From JAIBJN01 sp963825255 (lineage in GTDB: Bacteria > Actinomycetota > Thermoleophilia > Gaiellales > Gaiellaceae): a stretch of DNA of 64,000 nt. This document shows positions 36,614-43,750 of the stretch, in pieces; position 1 is the first letter of the stretch; every line of letters starts with the position of its first letter. The notes under the pieces were generated by a model. It searched no databases, was not told the DNA's origin, and saw only the letters and a program-made list of their open reading frames with translations. The translations under genes were made by a program, and so were the position numbers. The stretch is taken from NCBI GenBank assembly GCA_963825255.1, contig CAWGSF010000009.1:248001-312000 (forward strand), read 5' to 3'.

Positions 36614-37244
36614 ATGGTCCTCTCAGACCGCACGATCAGGCGCCTCCTCGAAGAGGGCCGCATCGGCATCGATCCCTACGAGGAGGAGCTGCTCCAGCCG
36701 TCGAGCGTCGACGTCCGCGTGGACCGCTTCTTCCGCGTGTTCGTCAACGCCCGTTACCCCTTCATCGACGTCAAGCAGGAGATGGAGGACCTGACCGCGC
36801 TCGTCGAGATCGAGCGCGGAGGATCCGTTCATCCTCCACCCGGGCGAGTTCGTGCTGGGCTCGACCCTGGAGCGGATCACGCTCCCCGACGACCTCGTCG
36901 CCCGACTCGAGGGCAAGAGCTCGCTAGGCCGCCTCGGGCTCCTCATCCACTCGACGGCCGGGTTCATCGACCCGGGCTGGGACGGCCATGTCACGCTCGA
37001 GCTCTCGAACGTCGCCAACCTCCCGATCACCATCTACTACGGCATGAAGATCGGCCAGCTCAGCTTCGTGCAGCTGACGGAGCCGGCCGAGCAGCCCTAC
37101 GGGACCGGAGCGCTCGGATCGAAGTACCAGGGGCAGGCCGGCCCGACGCCGAGCCGTTACTGGAAAAACTTCCAGACGGAGCCTGATGGTCCCGAGGGCC
37201 GCGCCGCCGAAGGCCGCCCGGGACGAAGGAATTTCGACGCGTGA
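36614..37244 (+). CDS. dcd: dCTP deaminase, one frameshift
   Basis: Trimeric enzyme deaminating dCTP to dUTP (bifunctional dUMP-forming in some Actinobacteria). The N-terminus MVLSDRTIRRLLEEGRIGID and LQPSSVDVRVDRFFRVF are characteristic. After one extra G near 36822 comes DPFILHPGEFVLGSTLERIT, ARLEGKSSLGRLGLLIHSTA (active-site region), GFIDPGWDGHVTLELSN and GMKIGQLSFVQLTEPAEQPY, then SKYQGQAGPTPSRYWKNF. The usual protein ends about here; this one has a further 20-residue basic tail to TGA 37242-37244, which overlaps the next GTG start. ATG 36614. The corrected protein has about 209 residues. Confidence 0.9.
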
Positions 37245-38119
37245 TCCTGGTCGCCGGGGGAACCGGCTTCGTCGGCACGACCGTCGTCCACGCCCTGCGG
37301 GCCGCCGACCTCCCCGTGCGGGTCATGGCGCGCAAGCCGCAGAAGCACGACCACCTGCGCGACTGGGGCTGCGAGGTCGTCCAGGGGGACATGACCCGGG
37401 CGGCGAGCCTGCAGCGGGCCGTCGAGGGGTGCGACGTTGTCGTCCACCTGATCGCGATCCTCCTCGGTCGTCCCGAGACGTTCGAGCAGGTGATGGTGCA
37501 GGGGACGCGCGACCTCGTCGCGGCCGCGAAGGAGGCCGGCGTCTCGCGCCTCGTGCTCATGAGCGCGCTCGGGACGGAGGAAGGACGGGAGCTGACGCCG
37601 TACTACCACGCGAAGTGGGAGGAGGAGCAGGCGGTGAAGTACTCGGGGATCGAGCACGTCATCTTCCGCCCGAGCTTCGTCTTCGGCCGGGACGGGGGCA
37701 TCCTGCCCCGGCAGGTCAGGCTGGTCCGGTACTCGCCCGTGACGCCCGTGCTCAGCGCCCATCGGATGCAGCCGATCTGGGTGGACGACGTCGCCGCCTT
37801 CTTCACGCAGGCCGTCTCGGTGCCGGACGCGCCCAACCAGACGTTCGACCTCGGCGGCCCCGACCGTCTCACCTGGGCGGAGCTCCACGACCTGATCCGC
37901 AAGACGCTCGGCAAGCGTCGCGCGGCGTTCCAGGTGCCGCCCGGCCTCCTCAGGGCAGGCGCGACGGTCGGACAGGTGCTGCCGCCGTTCCACGGCGCCC
38001 GGGCCGCCGTCGAGATGCTCGACATGGGCGACAACGTCGGCGACCCCGCGCCCGCGATCGAGCGGTTCGGGATCCAGCCGATCGGCGTGCGCGAGCAGGT
38101 CCGCCGGGCCATCGCCTAA
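37241..38119 (+). CDS. Atypical short-chain dehydrogenase (NDUFA9-like NAD(P)-binding protein)
   Basis: 292 residues with an N-terminal Rossmann fold ILVAGGTGFVGTTVVHALRA (GxxGxxG), VVQGDMTRAASLQRAVEGCD, VVHLIAILLGRPETFEQVMV and LVLMSALGTEEGRELTPYYH-AKWEEEQAV; the YxxxK pair is readable as Y-HAK. The family resembles complex-I accessory NDUFA9 and NmrA-like proteins, which often bind but do not turn over NAD(P)H. The GTG start overlaps the dcd stop (GTGA). The substrate is unknown. Frame intact. Confidence 0.8.
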   Translation: MILVAGGTGFVGTTVVHALRAADLPVRVMARKPQKHDHLRDWGCEVVQGDMTRAASLQRAVEGCDVVVHLIAILLGRPETFEQVMVQGTRDLVAAAKEAGVSRLVLMSALGTEEGRELTPYYHAKWEEEQAVKYSGIEHVIFRPSFVFGRDGGILPRQVRLVRYSPVTPVLSAHRMQPIWVDDVAAFFTQAVSVPDAPNQTFDLGGPDRLTWAELHDLIRKTLGKRRAAFQVPPGLLRAGATVGQVLPPFHGARAAVEMLDMGDNVGDPAPAIERFGIQPIGVREQVRRAIA

Positions 38120-38129
38120 CCTACGGGTC

Positions 38130-38535
38130 ATGACCGACGAGCTCTACGCGGTCATCGCCGTCGGAGACACGCTCGAACAGGACGAGGCGGAGCGCATCGC
38201 CCGTGAGAGCCGGCAGCACGAAGGGCTGCTGCTCGACGCCGAGCAGGCAGGCCGCAAGGGGCCGTGGCTCCTCGAGATGCCCGACGTCCAGGCGCTGCTC
38301 GAGGACGACCTCCTGGGAGGACGCCGTCTCGTGGAACCTGACGCCGGACGGGGTCGAGCGCCTCGCGCGGACGTTCGAGTGGCTCTTCGAGGAGATCCCG
38401 ACCGAGTTCACGTTCGAGGTGCTCTGGGGCGACGAGCCGATCGACAAGCTCGTCTCGCGCGAGGAGCTTCTTCGCATCGTCCACTCGGGTCATCTCGGCG
38501 GCCGGACGCGCTATCGCGTCATGGCCGCGCACTAG
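38130..38535 (+). CDS. Small hypothetical protein, one frameshift
   Basis: I do not recognise this family. ATG 38130, 10 nt after the SDR. The product reads MTDELYAVIAVGDTLEQDEA, ERIARESRQHEGLLLDAEQA and GPWLLEMPDVQALLEDDLL, then after dropping one extra G near 38321 EDAVSWNLTPDGVERLARTF, EWLFEEIPTEFTFEVLWGDE and the end RTRYRVMAAH, about 134 residues. No signal peptide, membrane segment or metal motif. It is acidic and probably cytoplasmic. Its tight spacing suggests co-transcription with dcd and the SDR. It is the last plus-strand gene before a convergent intergenic region. Confidence 0.6.
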
Positions 38536-38549
38536 GGCGACCCGGTCCA

Positions 38550-38725
38550 TAGGAACGGGGGGCCCGAAGGCCCCCCGCCGGTACATCGCCTGGAGTGGCA
38601 GGGGCGCTGGGTGTCCCCCACGCTGGCTAGGCGATTCCCCGTAGGTCTCGGGAACACGCCCCTACCTGCGACTACCTCCACTGCCCGAAGAATCGTTACT
38701 CAAGATCGGACCACCTCCTTTCCGT
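38550..38725 (-). ncRNA. Candidate structured RNA in a convergent intergenic region
   Basis: This 227-bp gap between convergent genes holds no protein gene beyond a 13-codon reading frame. Read on the minus strand it has: a possible -10 TATCAT (38738-38733); GAAAGGAGGTGGTCC (38722-38708), which can pair over 15 bases (one G-U) with the usual actinobacterial 16S rRNA 3' tail; the mini-frame; a stem ATCGCCT/AGGCGAT enclosing a GC-rich hairpin; and a final GGGGGGCC-TTCG-GGCCCCCC (38576-38557), a UUCG-capped hairpin followed by GTTCCT. The orientation is chosen because the UUCG loop forms only on this strand. It does not match SRP RNA, RNase P, tmRNA or tRNA as I know them. Confidence 0.4.
38662..38703 (-). 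CDS. Possible 13-residue leader peptide with an extended Shine-Dalgarno
   Basis: TTG 38703 to TAG 38662 encodes SNDSSGSGGSRR after the start residue. It is preceded by AAAGGAGGTGG, ending about 10 nt before the start when counted from GGAGG. The very long complementarity to 16S rRNA is striking for so small a frame. It may be a true micro-protein, a leader peptide or only part of the structured RNA. No downstream gene on this strand is close enough to be attenuated. Confidence 0.25.
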   Translation of the reverse strand: MSNDSSGSGGSRR

Positions 38726-38762
38726 GGTAGCGCCATGATACGCCCTCGGTGAGGACGACCGC

Positions 38763-39326
38763 CTAGGGCTCGAGCACGGCCGTCAGCTCCAGGCCGCGGT
38801 CGAGCGGCACCGTGACGCTGACGAGCGTCGGGTCGTCCTGCCGCGCCGCGGAGTAGGGCCCGAGGATCTCCTCGTGCGAGAGCACGTTGTCCGCGACGAT
38901 CACGGCGCCCGGCTCGACGAGCCGCCGCGCGAGCTCGAAGTGGCGCTCGTACTGATCCTTCTGCGCGTCGAGGAACACCACGTCGAAGACGTCCTCGATC
39001 TGCTCGAGCGTCTCGAGCGCGTCCCCCTCGACCAGCTCCGCCCACTCCTCGAGCCCCGCGTCGGCCACGTTCTCGCGCCAGGCCGCGACCGTCTCGCCGT
39101 GCCGCTCGAGCGAGACGACGTGGCCACCGAGGTAGCGGACGCCCGCCGCGAGCCAGATCGTCGAGTAGCCCCGGCCGGCCCCGACCTCGAGCACGAGGCA
39201 GCCGTTCTGCGGGGCGACGAGGGTGAAGAGGAACCGTCCCGTGGCGGGCGCGACCGGATAGGCCGGCGGCACGTCGCCCTCGGCCTCGAGGCGGGCGAGC
39301 ACGGCGCGGACGCGGTCGTCGAGCAC
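38763..39326 (-). CDS. SAM-dependent O-methyltransferase (COMT-like family)
   Basis: 187 residues. The SAM-binding core is GCLVLEVGAGRGYSTIWLAA (motif I), VVSLERHGETVAAWRENVAD with acidic residue after beta2, and DVVFLDAQKDQYERHFELAR (DAxK, with metal-binding Asp typical of cation-dependent O-methyltransferases), then IVADNVLSHEEIL. The family methylates small catechol-like molecules; the substrate here is unknown. The GTG start shares its first base with the Rieske gene stop (TAGTG), so it is the last gene of the suf operon. A role in Fe-S metabolism is not evident. Confidence 0.82.
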   Translation of the reverse strand: MLDDRVRAVLARLEAEGDVPPAYPVAPATGRFLFTLVAPQNGCLVLEVGAGRGYSTIWLAAGVRYLGGHVVSLERHGETVAAWRENVADAGLEEWAELVEGDALETLEQIEDVFDVVFLDAQKDQYERHFELARRLVEPGAVIVADNVLSHEEILGPYSAARQDDPTLVSVTVPLDRGLELTAVLEP

Positions 39327-39640
39327 TACGGCACCACGACGCGCGCGATCCCGTCCTCGACCCTCACCTCGAAGGTGTCGACCGGCAGGTACGCGGGCAG
39401 GGTCAGCGCGCGGCCGGTGCGGATGTCGAAGCGGGACCCGTGGCGCGGACAGATGACGACGGCGTCGCCGGGCTCGAAGTCGCCCTCGCAGAGCGGCCCG
39501 TCGTCGTGCGAGCAGCGGTCCTCGATCGCGTAGAGCTCGCCGTCGACGTTGTAGACGCCGATCACGAGCTGGCCGTCGCGGACGATCGTCATCTCGCCCG
39601 GCGGAAGCTCCTCGACCGGGCCGACGAGGATCTCCCCCAC
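39326..39640 (-). CDS. Rieske-type [2Fe-2S] ferredoxin
   Basis: 104-residue single-domain Rieske ferredoxin. The cluster ligands are in DRCSHDDGPLCEGDF (C-x-H) and CPRHGSRFDIRTGRAL (C-x2-H), spaced about 18 residues apart as in NirD/BphF-type proteins. The start GTG 39640 shares a base with the sufU TAG, and its own stop overlaps the methyltransferase start. Rieske ferredoxins of this type are often found at the end of actinobacterial suf operons and may carry electrons or use the clusters that SUF builds. It could equally serve an oxygenase elsewhere. Confidence 0.9.
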   Translation of the reverse strand: MGEILVGPVEELPPGEMTIVRDGQLVIGVYNVDGELYAIEDRCSHDDGPLCEGDFEPGDAVVICPRHGSRFDIRTGRALTLPAYLPVDTFEVRVEDGIARVVVP

Positions 39641-40068
39641 TACTTGAGCTCGAGCTCGTCGAGGCCCGCCCACTCCTCGGGCAGGGCCGTGCCGCGGCCC
39701 TTGTGGAGGGCGAGCTTGAGGACGCCGAGGCCCAGGAGCGCGCACTTCAGGCGCACGGGCGTCAGGGGGATGCCGACCTCGTCGAGGAGCTCGTCCCGGG
39801 ACATGGCCGCCACCTCCTGGGCGGTGCGGCCCTTGACCATGTCCATCAGCATCGAGGTCGCCGCCTGGCTGATGGCGCAGCCGCGGCCCTGGAACTTGAC
39901 GTCGGCGATCGTGTCGCCCTCGAAGGAGACGGCGATCGAGACCTCGTCGCCGCAGAGCGGGTTCTGGCCCTCGGCCTCGACGTCGGCGTCGTCGATCACC
40001 CCGTGGCCTCTCGGGTTCTTGTAGTGGTCGAGGATGACCTCGCGGTAGAGGCTGTCGAGCTCGGACAT
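39640..40068 (-). CDS. sufU: SufU, zinc-dependent sulfur acceptor for SUF assembly
   Basis: 142-residue IscU-like protein that takes sulfur from SufS in Gram-positive SUF systems. LYREVILDHYKNPRGHGVID is the family's N-terminus; the three zinc/sulfur Cys are in GQNPLCGDEVSI, QGRGCAISQAATSM and RLKCALLGLGVLK, and the roughly 18-residue insertion between the first two Cys regions and absence of LPPVK fit SufU rather than IscU. ATG 40068 follows GGAGGGG, and that Shine-Dalgarno lies inside the end of a structured repeat (40070-40235). It sits between sufS and the Rieske gene. Confidence 0.92.
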   Translation of the reverse strand: MSELDSLYREVILDHYKNPRGHGVIDDADVEAEGQNPLCGDEVSIAVSFEGDTIADVKFQGRGCAISQAATSMLMDMVKGRTAQEVAAMSRDELLDEVGIPLTPVRLKCALLGLGVLKLALHKGRGTALPEEWAGLDELELK

Positions 40069-40069
40069 T

Positions 40070-40235
40070 TAGTGCCCCTCCAGGCAATACAGGCCTGCCT
40101 CTACCCCGCGATCACGCTGCGCCAGGGTCCACCCTCGCCCTTGCCAAGGCAACCAGCCTCGGCCGCACGCGAGCGTGGCCCCTGGCTTGGTGCTCGCGTT
40201 GCAGAGTCGAGGCTGGATTACCTGAATGGGCACTA
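40070..40235. repeat. Intercistronic inverted-end repeat, copy A (sufS-sufU)
   Basis: A 166-bp element with imperfect inverted ends: minus-strand 5' TAGTGCCCATTCAGGTAAT and, as reverse complement of the other end, TAGTGCCCCTCCAGGCAAT. The first TAG is the stop codon of sufS and the last bases (GGAGGGGCACTA) provide the sufU Shine-Dalgarno. Inside are nested arms (CCAGCCTCG with CGAGGCTGG; CGAGC with GCTCG), so the RNA should fold strongly. It shares its ends with copies B and C. No transposase is nearby. Confidence 0.6.
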
Positions 40236-41477
40236 GGAGAAAAGCTTACGGGCTTTGTGCAGCCCGTCGACGAGGCGGTCGATCTCTCCGGGCAGCGTGT
40301 AGAGGTAGAAGCTCGCCCGCGTCGTCGCGTTGACGCCCAGCTTGGCCATCAGGGGCTGGTTGCAGTGGTGGCCGGCGCGGACGGCCACACCCTCGGAGTC
40401 GACGATCTGCGCGACGTCGTGCGGGTGGATGCCCTCGAGGCTGAACGAGACGATGCCCACGCGGCGGTCGGCGGCGGGCCCGTAGAGGCGCAGGCCCGGG
40501 ACCTCGCCGAGACGGCCGAGCGCATACTCGGTCAGCTCGTGCTCGTGGCGCTCGATCGCCGGCAGCCCGACCTCCGTGACGTAGTCGAGCGCTGCTGCGA
40601 GGCCCACGGCCTCGGCGATCGGCGCCGTCCCCGCCTCGAACTTGTGCGGAATCTCGTTCCAGGTCGTCTTCTCGACCGTGACCTTGCGGATCATGTGCCC
40701 GCCGAGCTCGAACGGCGACATGGACTCGAGCAGCTCGGCCCGACCCCAGAGAGCGCCGATCCCCGTCGGCCCGCAGACCTTGTGCCCGGTGAAGGCGACG
40801 AAGTCGGCGCCCGCCGCCTGGACGTCCACGGTCGTGTGCGGCGCCGCCTGCGCGGCGTCCACGACCGCGATCGCACCGTGGTCGTGCGCCCAGCCGACGA
40901 GCCGGGCGAGCGGCGTGATGGTGCCGAGCGAGTTGGAGACGGCGGTGCAGGCGAGCACCTTCGGCCGCCCGCGGGAGGCGAGCGCGTCGAGGTCGTCGAG
41001 CTGCAGCTCGCCCTCGGCGTCGACCGGCACGACCCCGAACTCGGCGCCCGTTCTCCCGGCGATGTACTGCCACGGGACGAAGTTCGAGTGGTGCTCGAGC
41101 TCCGTGGCGAGGACGAGATCGCCCGGGCCGAGGTTGTCGAGCCCCCAGCCGTAGGCAACCGCGTTCAGCGCCGCGGTCACGTTCCGCGTGAAGACGATCT
41201 CGCGTGCGGACTCCGCGTTGACGAAGGCGCGCACCGTCTCGCGAGCGGCCTCGTACGCTTCGGTGGAGCGCTCGGCGAGCTCGTAGACGCCGCGGTGGAT
41301 GTTCGCGTACGACGTCTCGTAGAACGACGTCATCGCCTCCAGCACCCGCCGCGGCTTCTGCGCGGACGCGGCCGAGTCGAGGTAGGCGAGCGGCTTCCCG
41401 TGCACGAGCCGCTCGAAAATGGGGAAATCGGCGCGAAGCCGCTCCGCGTCGAGCCTCGGCTGGGCCGTGACCGCCAT
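40233..41477 (-). CDS. sufS: SufS cysteine desulfurase
   Basis: PLP-dependent class V aminotransferase-fold enzyme that releases sulfur from cysteine as a persulfide. 414 residues from ATG 41477 (an upstream in-frame start at 41522 has no better context). YLDSAASAQKPRRVLEAMTS, NIHRGVYELAERSTEAYEAA, ELEHHSNFVPWQYI, AVVDAAQAAPHTTVDVQAAG, FVAFTGHKVCGPTGIGALWG (Schiff-base Lys) and AVRAGHHCNQPLMAKLGV (catalytic Cys loop) are all present. It works with SufU. The stop TAG is the first codon of repeat copy A. A 21-bp palindrome lies between it and the upstream methyltransferase. Confidence 0.95.
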   Translation of the reverse strand: MAVTAQPRLDAERLRADFPIFERLVHGKPLAYLDSAASAQKPRRVLEAMTSFYETSYANIHRGVYELAERSTEAYEAARETVRAFVNAESAREIVFTRNVTAALNAVAYGWGLDNLGPGDLVLATELEHHSNFVPWQYIAGRTGAEFGVVPVDAEGELQLDDLDALASRGRPKVLACTAVSNSLGTITPLARLVGWAHDHGAIAVVDAAQAAPHTTVDVQAAGADFVAFTGHKVCGPTGIGALWGRAELLESMSPFELGGHMIRKVTVEKTTWNEIPHKFEAGTAPIAEAVGLAAALDYVTEVGLPAIERHEHELTEYALGRLGEVPGLRLYGPAADRRVGIVSFSLEGIHPHDVAQIVDSEGVAVRAGHHCNQPLMAKLGVNATTRASFYLYTLPGEIDRLVDGLHKARKLFS

Positions 41478-41524
41478 GGACCTATCGTAGCGACGGGCAC
41501 GCGGAGCCCCTTGCGAAGCCACGG

Positions 41525-41545
41525 CAAGTAACAGTCTGTTACTTG
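41525..41545. repeat. Palindrome at the 3' end of the methyltransferase gene
   Basis: CAAGTAACAG and CTGTTACTTG flank a single T, a perfect 21-bp inverted repeat. The TAA stop of the minus-strand methyltransferase lies within it. It has no following T-run, so it may be an RNA-stabilising hairpin or a protein site rather than an intrinsic terminator. Confidence 0.5.
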
Positions 41546-42183
41546 CGCTCGAGCGCGGCGACCTGCCAGACGCGGCCGTGCCACGCGAACGCGAGCGCGA
41601 GGCCGCGGCGCTCGGCCGCCGCGATCAGGGCGCGCGGCGGGTGCACCCAACTGCGGTACTCCCAGCGAAGGATCCAGGCTCCGACGTTCATGAGGCCGAG
41701 TCCGGCGCGGGTCAGCAGGCGCGGACGCGGGAAGCTCATGACGAGGTAGCGGCCCGCCCTCTCGGCGGCAGCGCCGACGAGCGCGTCGTAGTCCGGATAG
41801 CAGCAGACGACGCGGTGCATGACGACCACGTCGACCGGGCCGATCTCCTTCCCGTCGGCGGCGACGTTCGCCACGACGTACTCGGCCCGGTCGGCGACCC
41901 CGGCCTCGTCCCAGAGCTCGCGGGCGGTCTCCTCGTAGTAGGGAGAGAGCTCGACGTCGACCGCGCGCGCCGCTCCGGCCCTGAGGAGCTCGACCTCGAT
42001 CGCGCCGACGCCGCCACCGATCTCGAGCACGGAGGCTCCGTCGACGCCGCGCTCCCGCAGGAACCCGACCATCTCCTCGGCCGTCTCGTCGAGCCCGTCA
42101 CGCCGGTAGCGCTTCGCGTCACGCCGGGCCGACCGCGCGCCGAACAGCTTCTCGTACCCGCGCGGCGGCGGGCAGCAGCTCAC
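41539..42183 (-). CDS. Class I SAM-dependent methyltransferase inside the suf operon
   Basis: 214 residues beginning MSCCPPPRGYEKLFGARSAR, a cysteine/proline start I associate with a methyltransferase family annotated as Mg-protoporphyrin-like but with no proven substrate. SAM site: ASVLEIGGGVGAIEVELLRA, acidic VDVELSPYYEETAR and PVDVVVMHRVVCCYPDY. Two extra Cys (VVCCYPD) are notable. GTG 42183 lies immediately after repeat copy B. No chlorophyll genes are present, so that name should not be taken literally. Its position between sufD and sufS suggests either a hitch-hiker or an accessory factor. Confidence 0.75.
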   Translation of the reverse strand: MSCCPPPRGYEKLFGARSARRDAKRYRRDGLDETAEEMVGFLRERGVDGASVLEIGGGVGAIEVELLRAGAARAVDVELSPYYEETARELWDEAGVADRAEYVVANVAADGKEIGPVDVVVMHRVVCCYPDYDALVGAAAERAGRYLVMSFPRPRLLTRAGLGLMNVGAWILRWEYRSWVHPPRALIAAAERRGLALAFAWHGRVWQVAALERK

Positions 42184-42185
42184 GC

Positions 42186-42225
42186 TAGTGCCCCGTCAGG
42201 TAATGCCGTGCGTGATGGGGCACTA
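42186..42225. repeat. Intercistronic inverted-end repeat, copy B (sufD-methyltransferase), short form
   Basis: A 40-bp form with perfect ends TAGTGCCCC and GGGGCACTA; its inner bases GTCAGGTAATGCC match the ends of copies A and C. On the minus strand its first TAG is the stop of sufD and its last base is 2 nt from the GTG of the methyltransferase. It looks like a copy that has lost its centre. Confidence 0.6.
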
Positions 42226-43386
42226 GGCCAGCAGGCGCGCCTCGAGGACGCTCTGGAGCGCGTCGCGCACGGGGGCGAGCTCGATGCGGTCGAAGATCTC
42301 CTGGTAGAAGCCGCGCACGATCAGGAGCTGGGCCTCTTCACGCGAGAGCCCTCGCGCCATGCAGTAGAAGAGCTCGTCGCGGTTCACCTGCGAGACCGTC
42401 GCGCCGTGGGTGCAGCGAACGTCGTTCGCCAGGATCTCGAGGCCGGGGATCGAGTCCGCGTGCGCCTGCGGGGAGAGCAGGAGGTTGCGGTTCTCCTGGT
42501 AGGCGTTCGTCCGCTGCGCGTCGCGCTCGACCTTGATCATGCCGCGCCACACCGAGGTCGCCTTGTCACGCAGGACGCCCTTGAACGCGAAGTCGGAGGT
42601 CGTGTTCGGCGCCTGGTGCTCCTGGAGCGTGTCGTAGTCGAGATGCTGGTCGCCGTCCGCGAAGTAGGCGCCGGTGACCCGCGACGTCGCGCCCCTCCCC
42701 GCGAGGCGGTTCTCGATGGTGATCTTCCCCTTGCGCGAGCCGAAGCCCCCGGCGACCCAGTCCAGCTCCGCGTCCTCGGCGACCCGCGCGCGGTGCGTGG
42801 CGAAGTGCCACGTGTTCCGGGAGAGGTTCTGGATGGAGACGTACTCGAGCTTCGCGCCCCGCTCGACGAAGACCTCGGCGACGGCGTTCGAGTAGGACTC
42901 GAGCTCGGAGGAGGCAGAGGCCGACTCCTCGATGAGCGTGAACCGCGCGCCCTCCTCGGCGACGACGAGGAGGCGCCAGAAGAGGGAGCCGCCCGGAGTC
43001 GAGTTCCCGACGCGCACGTACAGCGGCTTCTCGAGCTCGACCCCGGCGGGCACGCGCACGAGGAGGCCGTGCTGCCAGACGGCGGCGTTGTGGGCGGTCA
43101 GCTTGTCCTCGGCGCCGACGAGCGTCCCCAGGAGCTCGTGGTCGCCGAGCGGCTCGAACGTGATGCCGTCCGGCGCCGTCACGATCTCGATTCCGCCCTC
43201 GGTGGCGTCGGCGATCCCCGCCGCGTCGATCTCGAGCATGCTGTCCGCGACCGACTGCGCCTCCGTGCCGTCGCTCGCGTACGCCTCGGGATCGAAGCCC
43301 CGGAGGTCCGTGAAGCGCCAGTGCTCGTCCGAGGTGGACGGGAGCGGCAGCGCGTCGTAGCGCTCGCGCGCCTGCGCCCTACTCAT
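42223..43386 (-). CDS. sufD: SufD, Fe-S assembly scaffold subunit
   Basis: 387-residue SufB/D-family protein forming the SufBC2D scaffold. N-terminal helical part (STSDEHWRFTDLRGFDPEAY), then the right-handed beta-helix with GARFTLIEESASASSELESY, KLEYVSIQNLSRNTWHFATH, RARVAEDAELDWVAGGFGSR, DTLQEHQAPNTTSDFAFKGV and the C-terminal DVRCTHGATVSQVNRDELFY, CMARGLSREEAQLLIVRGF. The conserved His/Cys pair at DVRCTHGATVS is kept. ATG 43386 overlaps the VOC gene stop by 8 nt. The end is fused to repeat copy B. Frame intact. Confidence 0.93.
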   Translation of the reverse strand: MSRAQARERYDALPLPSTSDEHWRFTDLRGFDPEAYASDGTEAQSVADSMLEIDAAGIADATEGGIEIVTAPDGITFEPLGDHELLGTLVGAEDKLTAHNAAVWQHGLLVRVPAGVELEKPLYVRVGNSTPGGSLFWRLLVVAEEGARFTLIEESASASSELESYSNAVAEVFVERGAKLEYVSIQNLSRNTWHFATHRARVAEDAELDWVAGGFGSRKGKITIENRLAGRGATSRVTGAYFADGDQHLDYDTLQEHQAPNTTSDFAFKGVLRDKATSVWRGMIKVERDAQRTNAYQENRNLLLSPQAHADSIPGLEILANDVRCTHGATVSQVNRDELFYCMARGLSREEAQLLIVRGFYQEIFDRIELAPVRDALQSVLEARLLA

Positions 43387-43750
43387 GCGGCGCGTACCGC
43401 CGGTGGACGATGATCGCGTTCCCGTCGAAGTCCGTGCAGAAGGCCATGTGGCAGACGCCCGAGTCGATCGTCTCGCCGCCGAACTCGACGCCCTCCGCCT
43501 CGAGCCTGCTCCTGGCCTCCGCGACGTCCGGCACGCGGATGGCGATGCCGGTCGCCGGCACGAACTCGCGACCGAGCTTCTCGGGCTGCCAGAGGCCGAG
43601 CGTGACGTTCGACGTCTCGAACTCGAACCAGACGGAGTCAGCCGACGACGAGGACTCCTCGAGCCCGAGCAGCTCCCCGTAGAACCTTCGTGCCCTGGCC
43701 GGGTCGCGCGTGGGAATGGGGACGAAGTCGACCCGCTCGACTTCGATCAA
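43379..43750 (-). CDS. VOC-superfamily (glyoxalase/bleomycin-resistance fold) protein in the suf operon
   Basis: 123-residue protein of the vicinal-oxygen-chelate fold: VERVDFVPIPTRDPARARRF with YGELLGLEE, WFEFETSNVTLGLWQPEKLG, AIRVPDVAEARSRLEAEGVE and DSGVCHMAFCTDFDGNAIIV-HRRYAP, two beta-alpha-beta3 units. Metal ligands are incomplete at the first position. TTG 43750 overlaps the sufB stop as TTGA, so it is translationally coupled. Such an insertion between sufB and sufD is not part of the canonical operon. Function unknown; a glyoxalase or dioxygenase-like detoxifier are both possible. Confidence 0.75.
   Translation of the reverse strand: MIEVERVDFVPIPTRDPARARRFYGELLGLEESSSSADSVWFEFETSNVTLGLWQPEKLGREFVPATGIAIRVPDVAEARSRLEAEGVEFGGETIDSGVCHMAFCTDFDGNAIIVHRRYAPHE

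Noticed and set aside
38536..38762. tRNA, tmRNA, SRP RNA or RNase P RNA in the convergent gap
   Set aside because: No T-loop GTTCGA, no CCA end, no GGAAGCAG SRP motif and no RNase P core could be found on either strand.
41539..42183. Mg-protoporphyrin methyltransferase (chlorophyll synthesis)
   Set aside because: No other bacteriochlorophyll genes are present and the motifs fit only a general class I methyltransferase.
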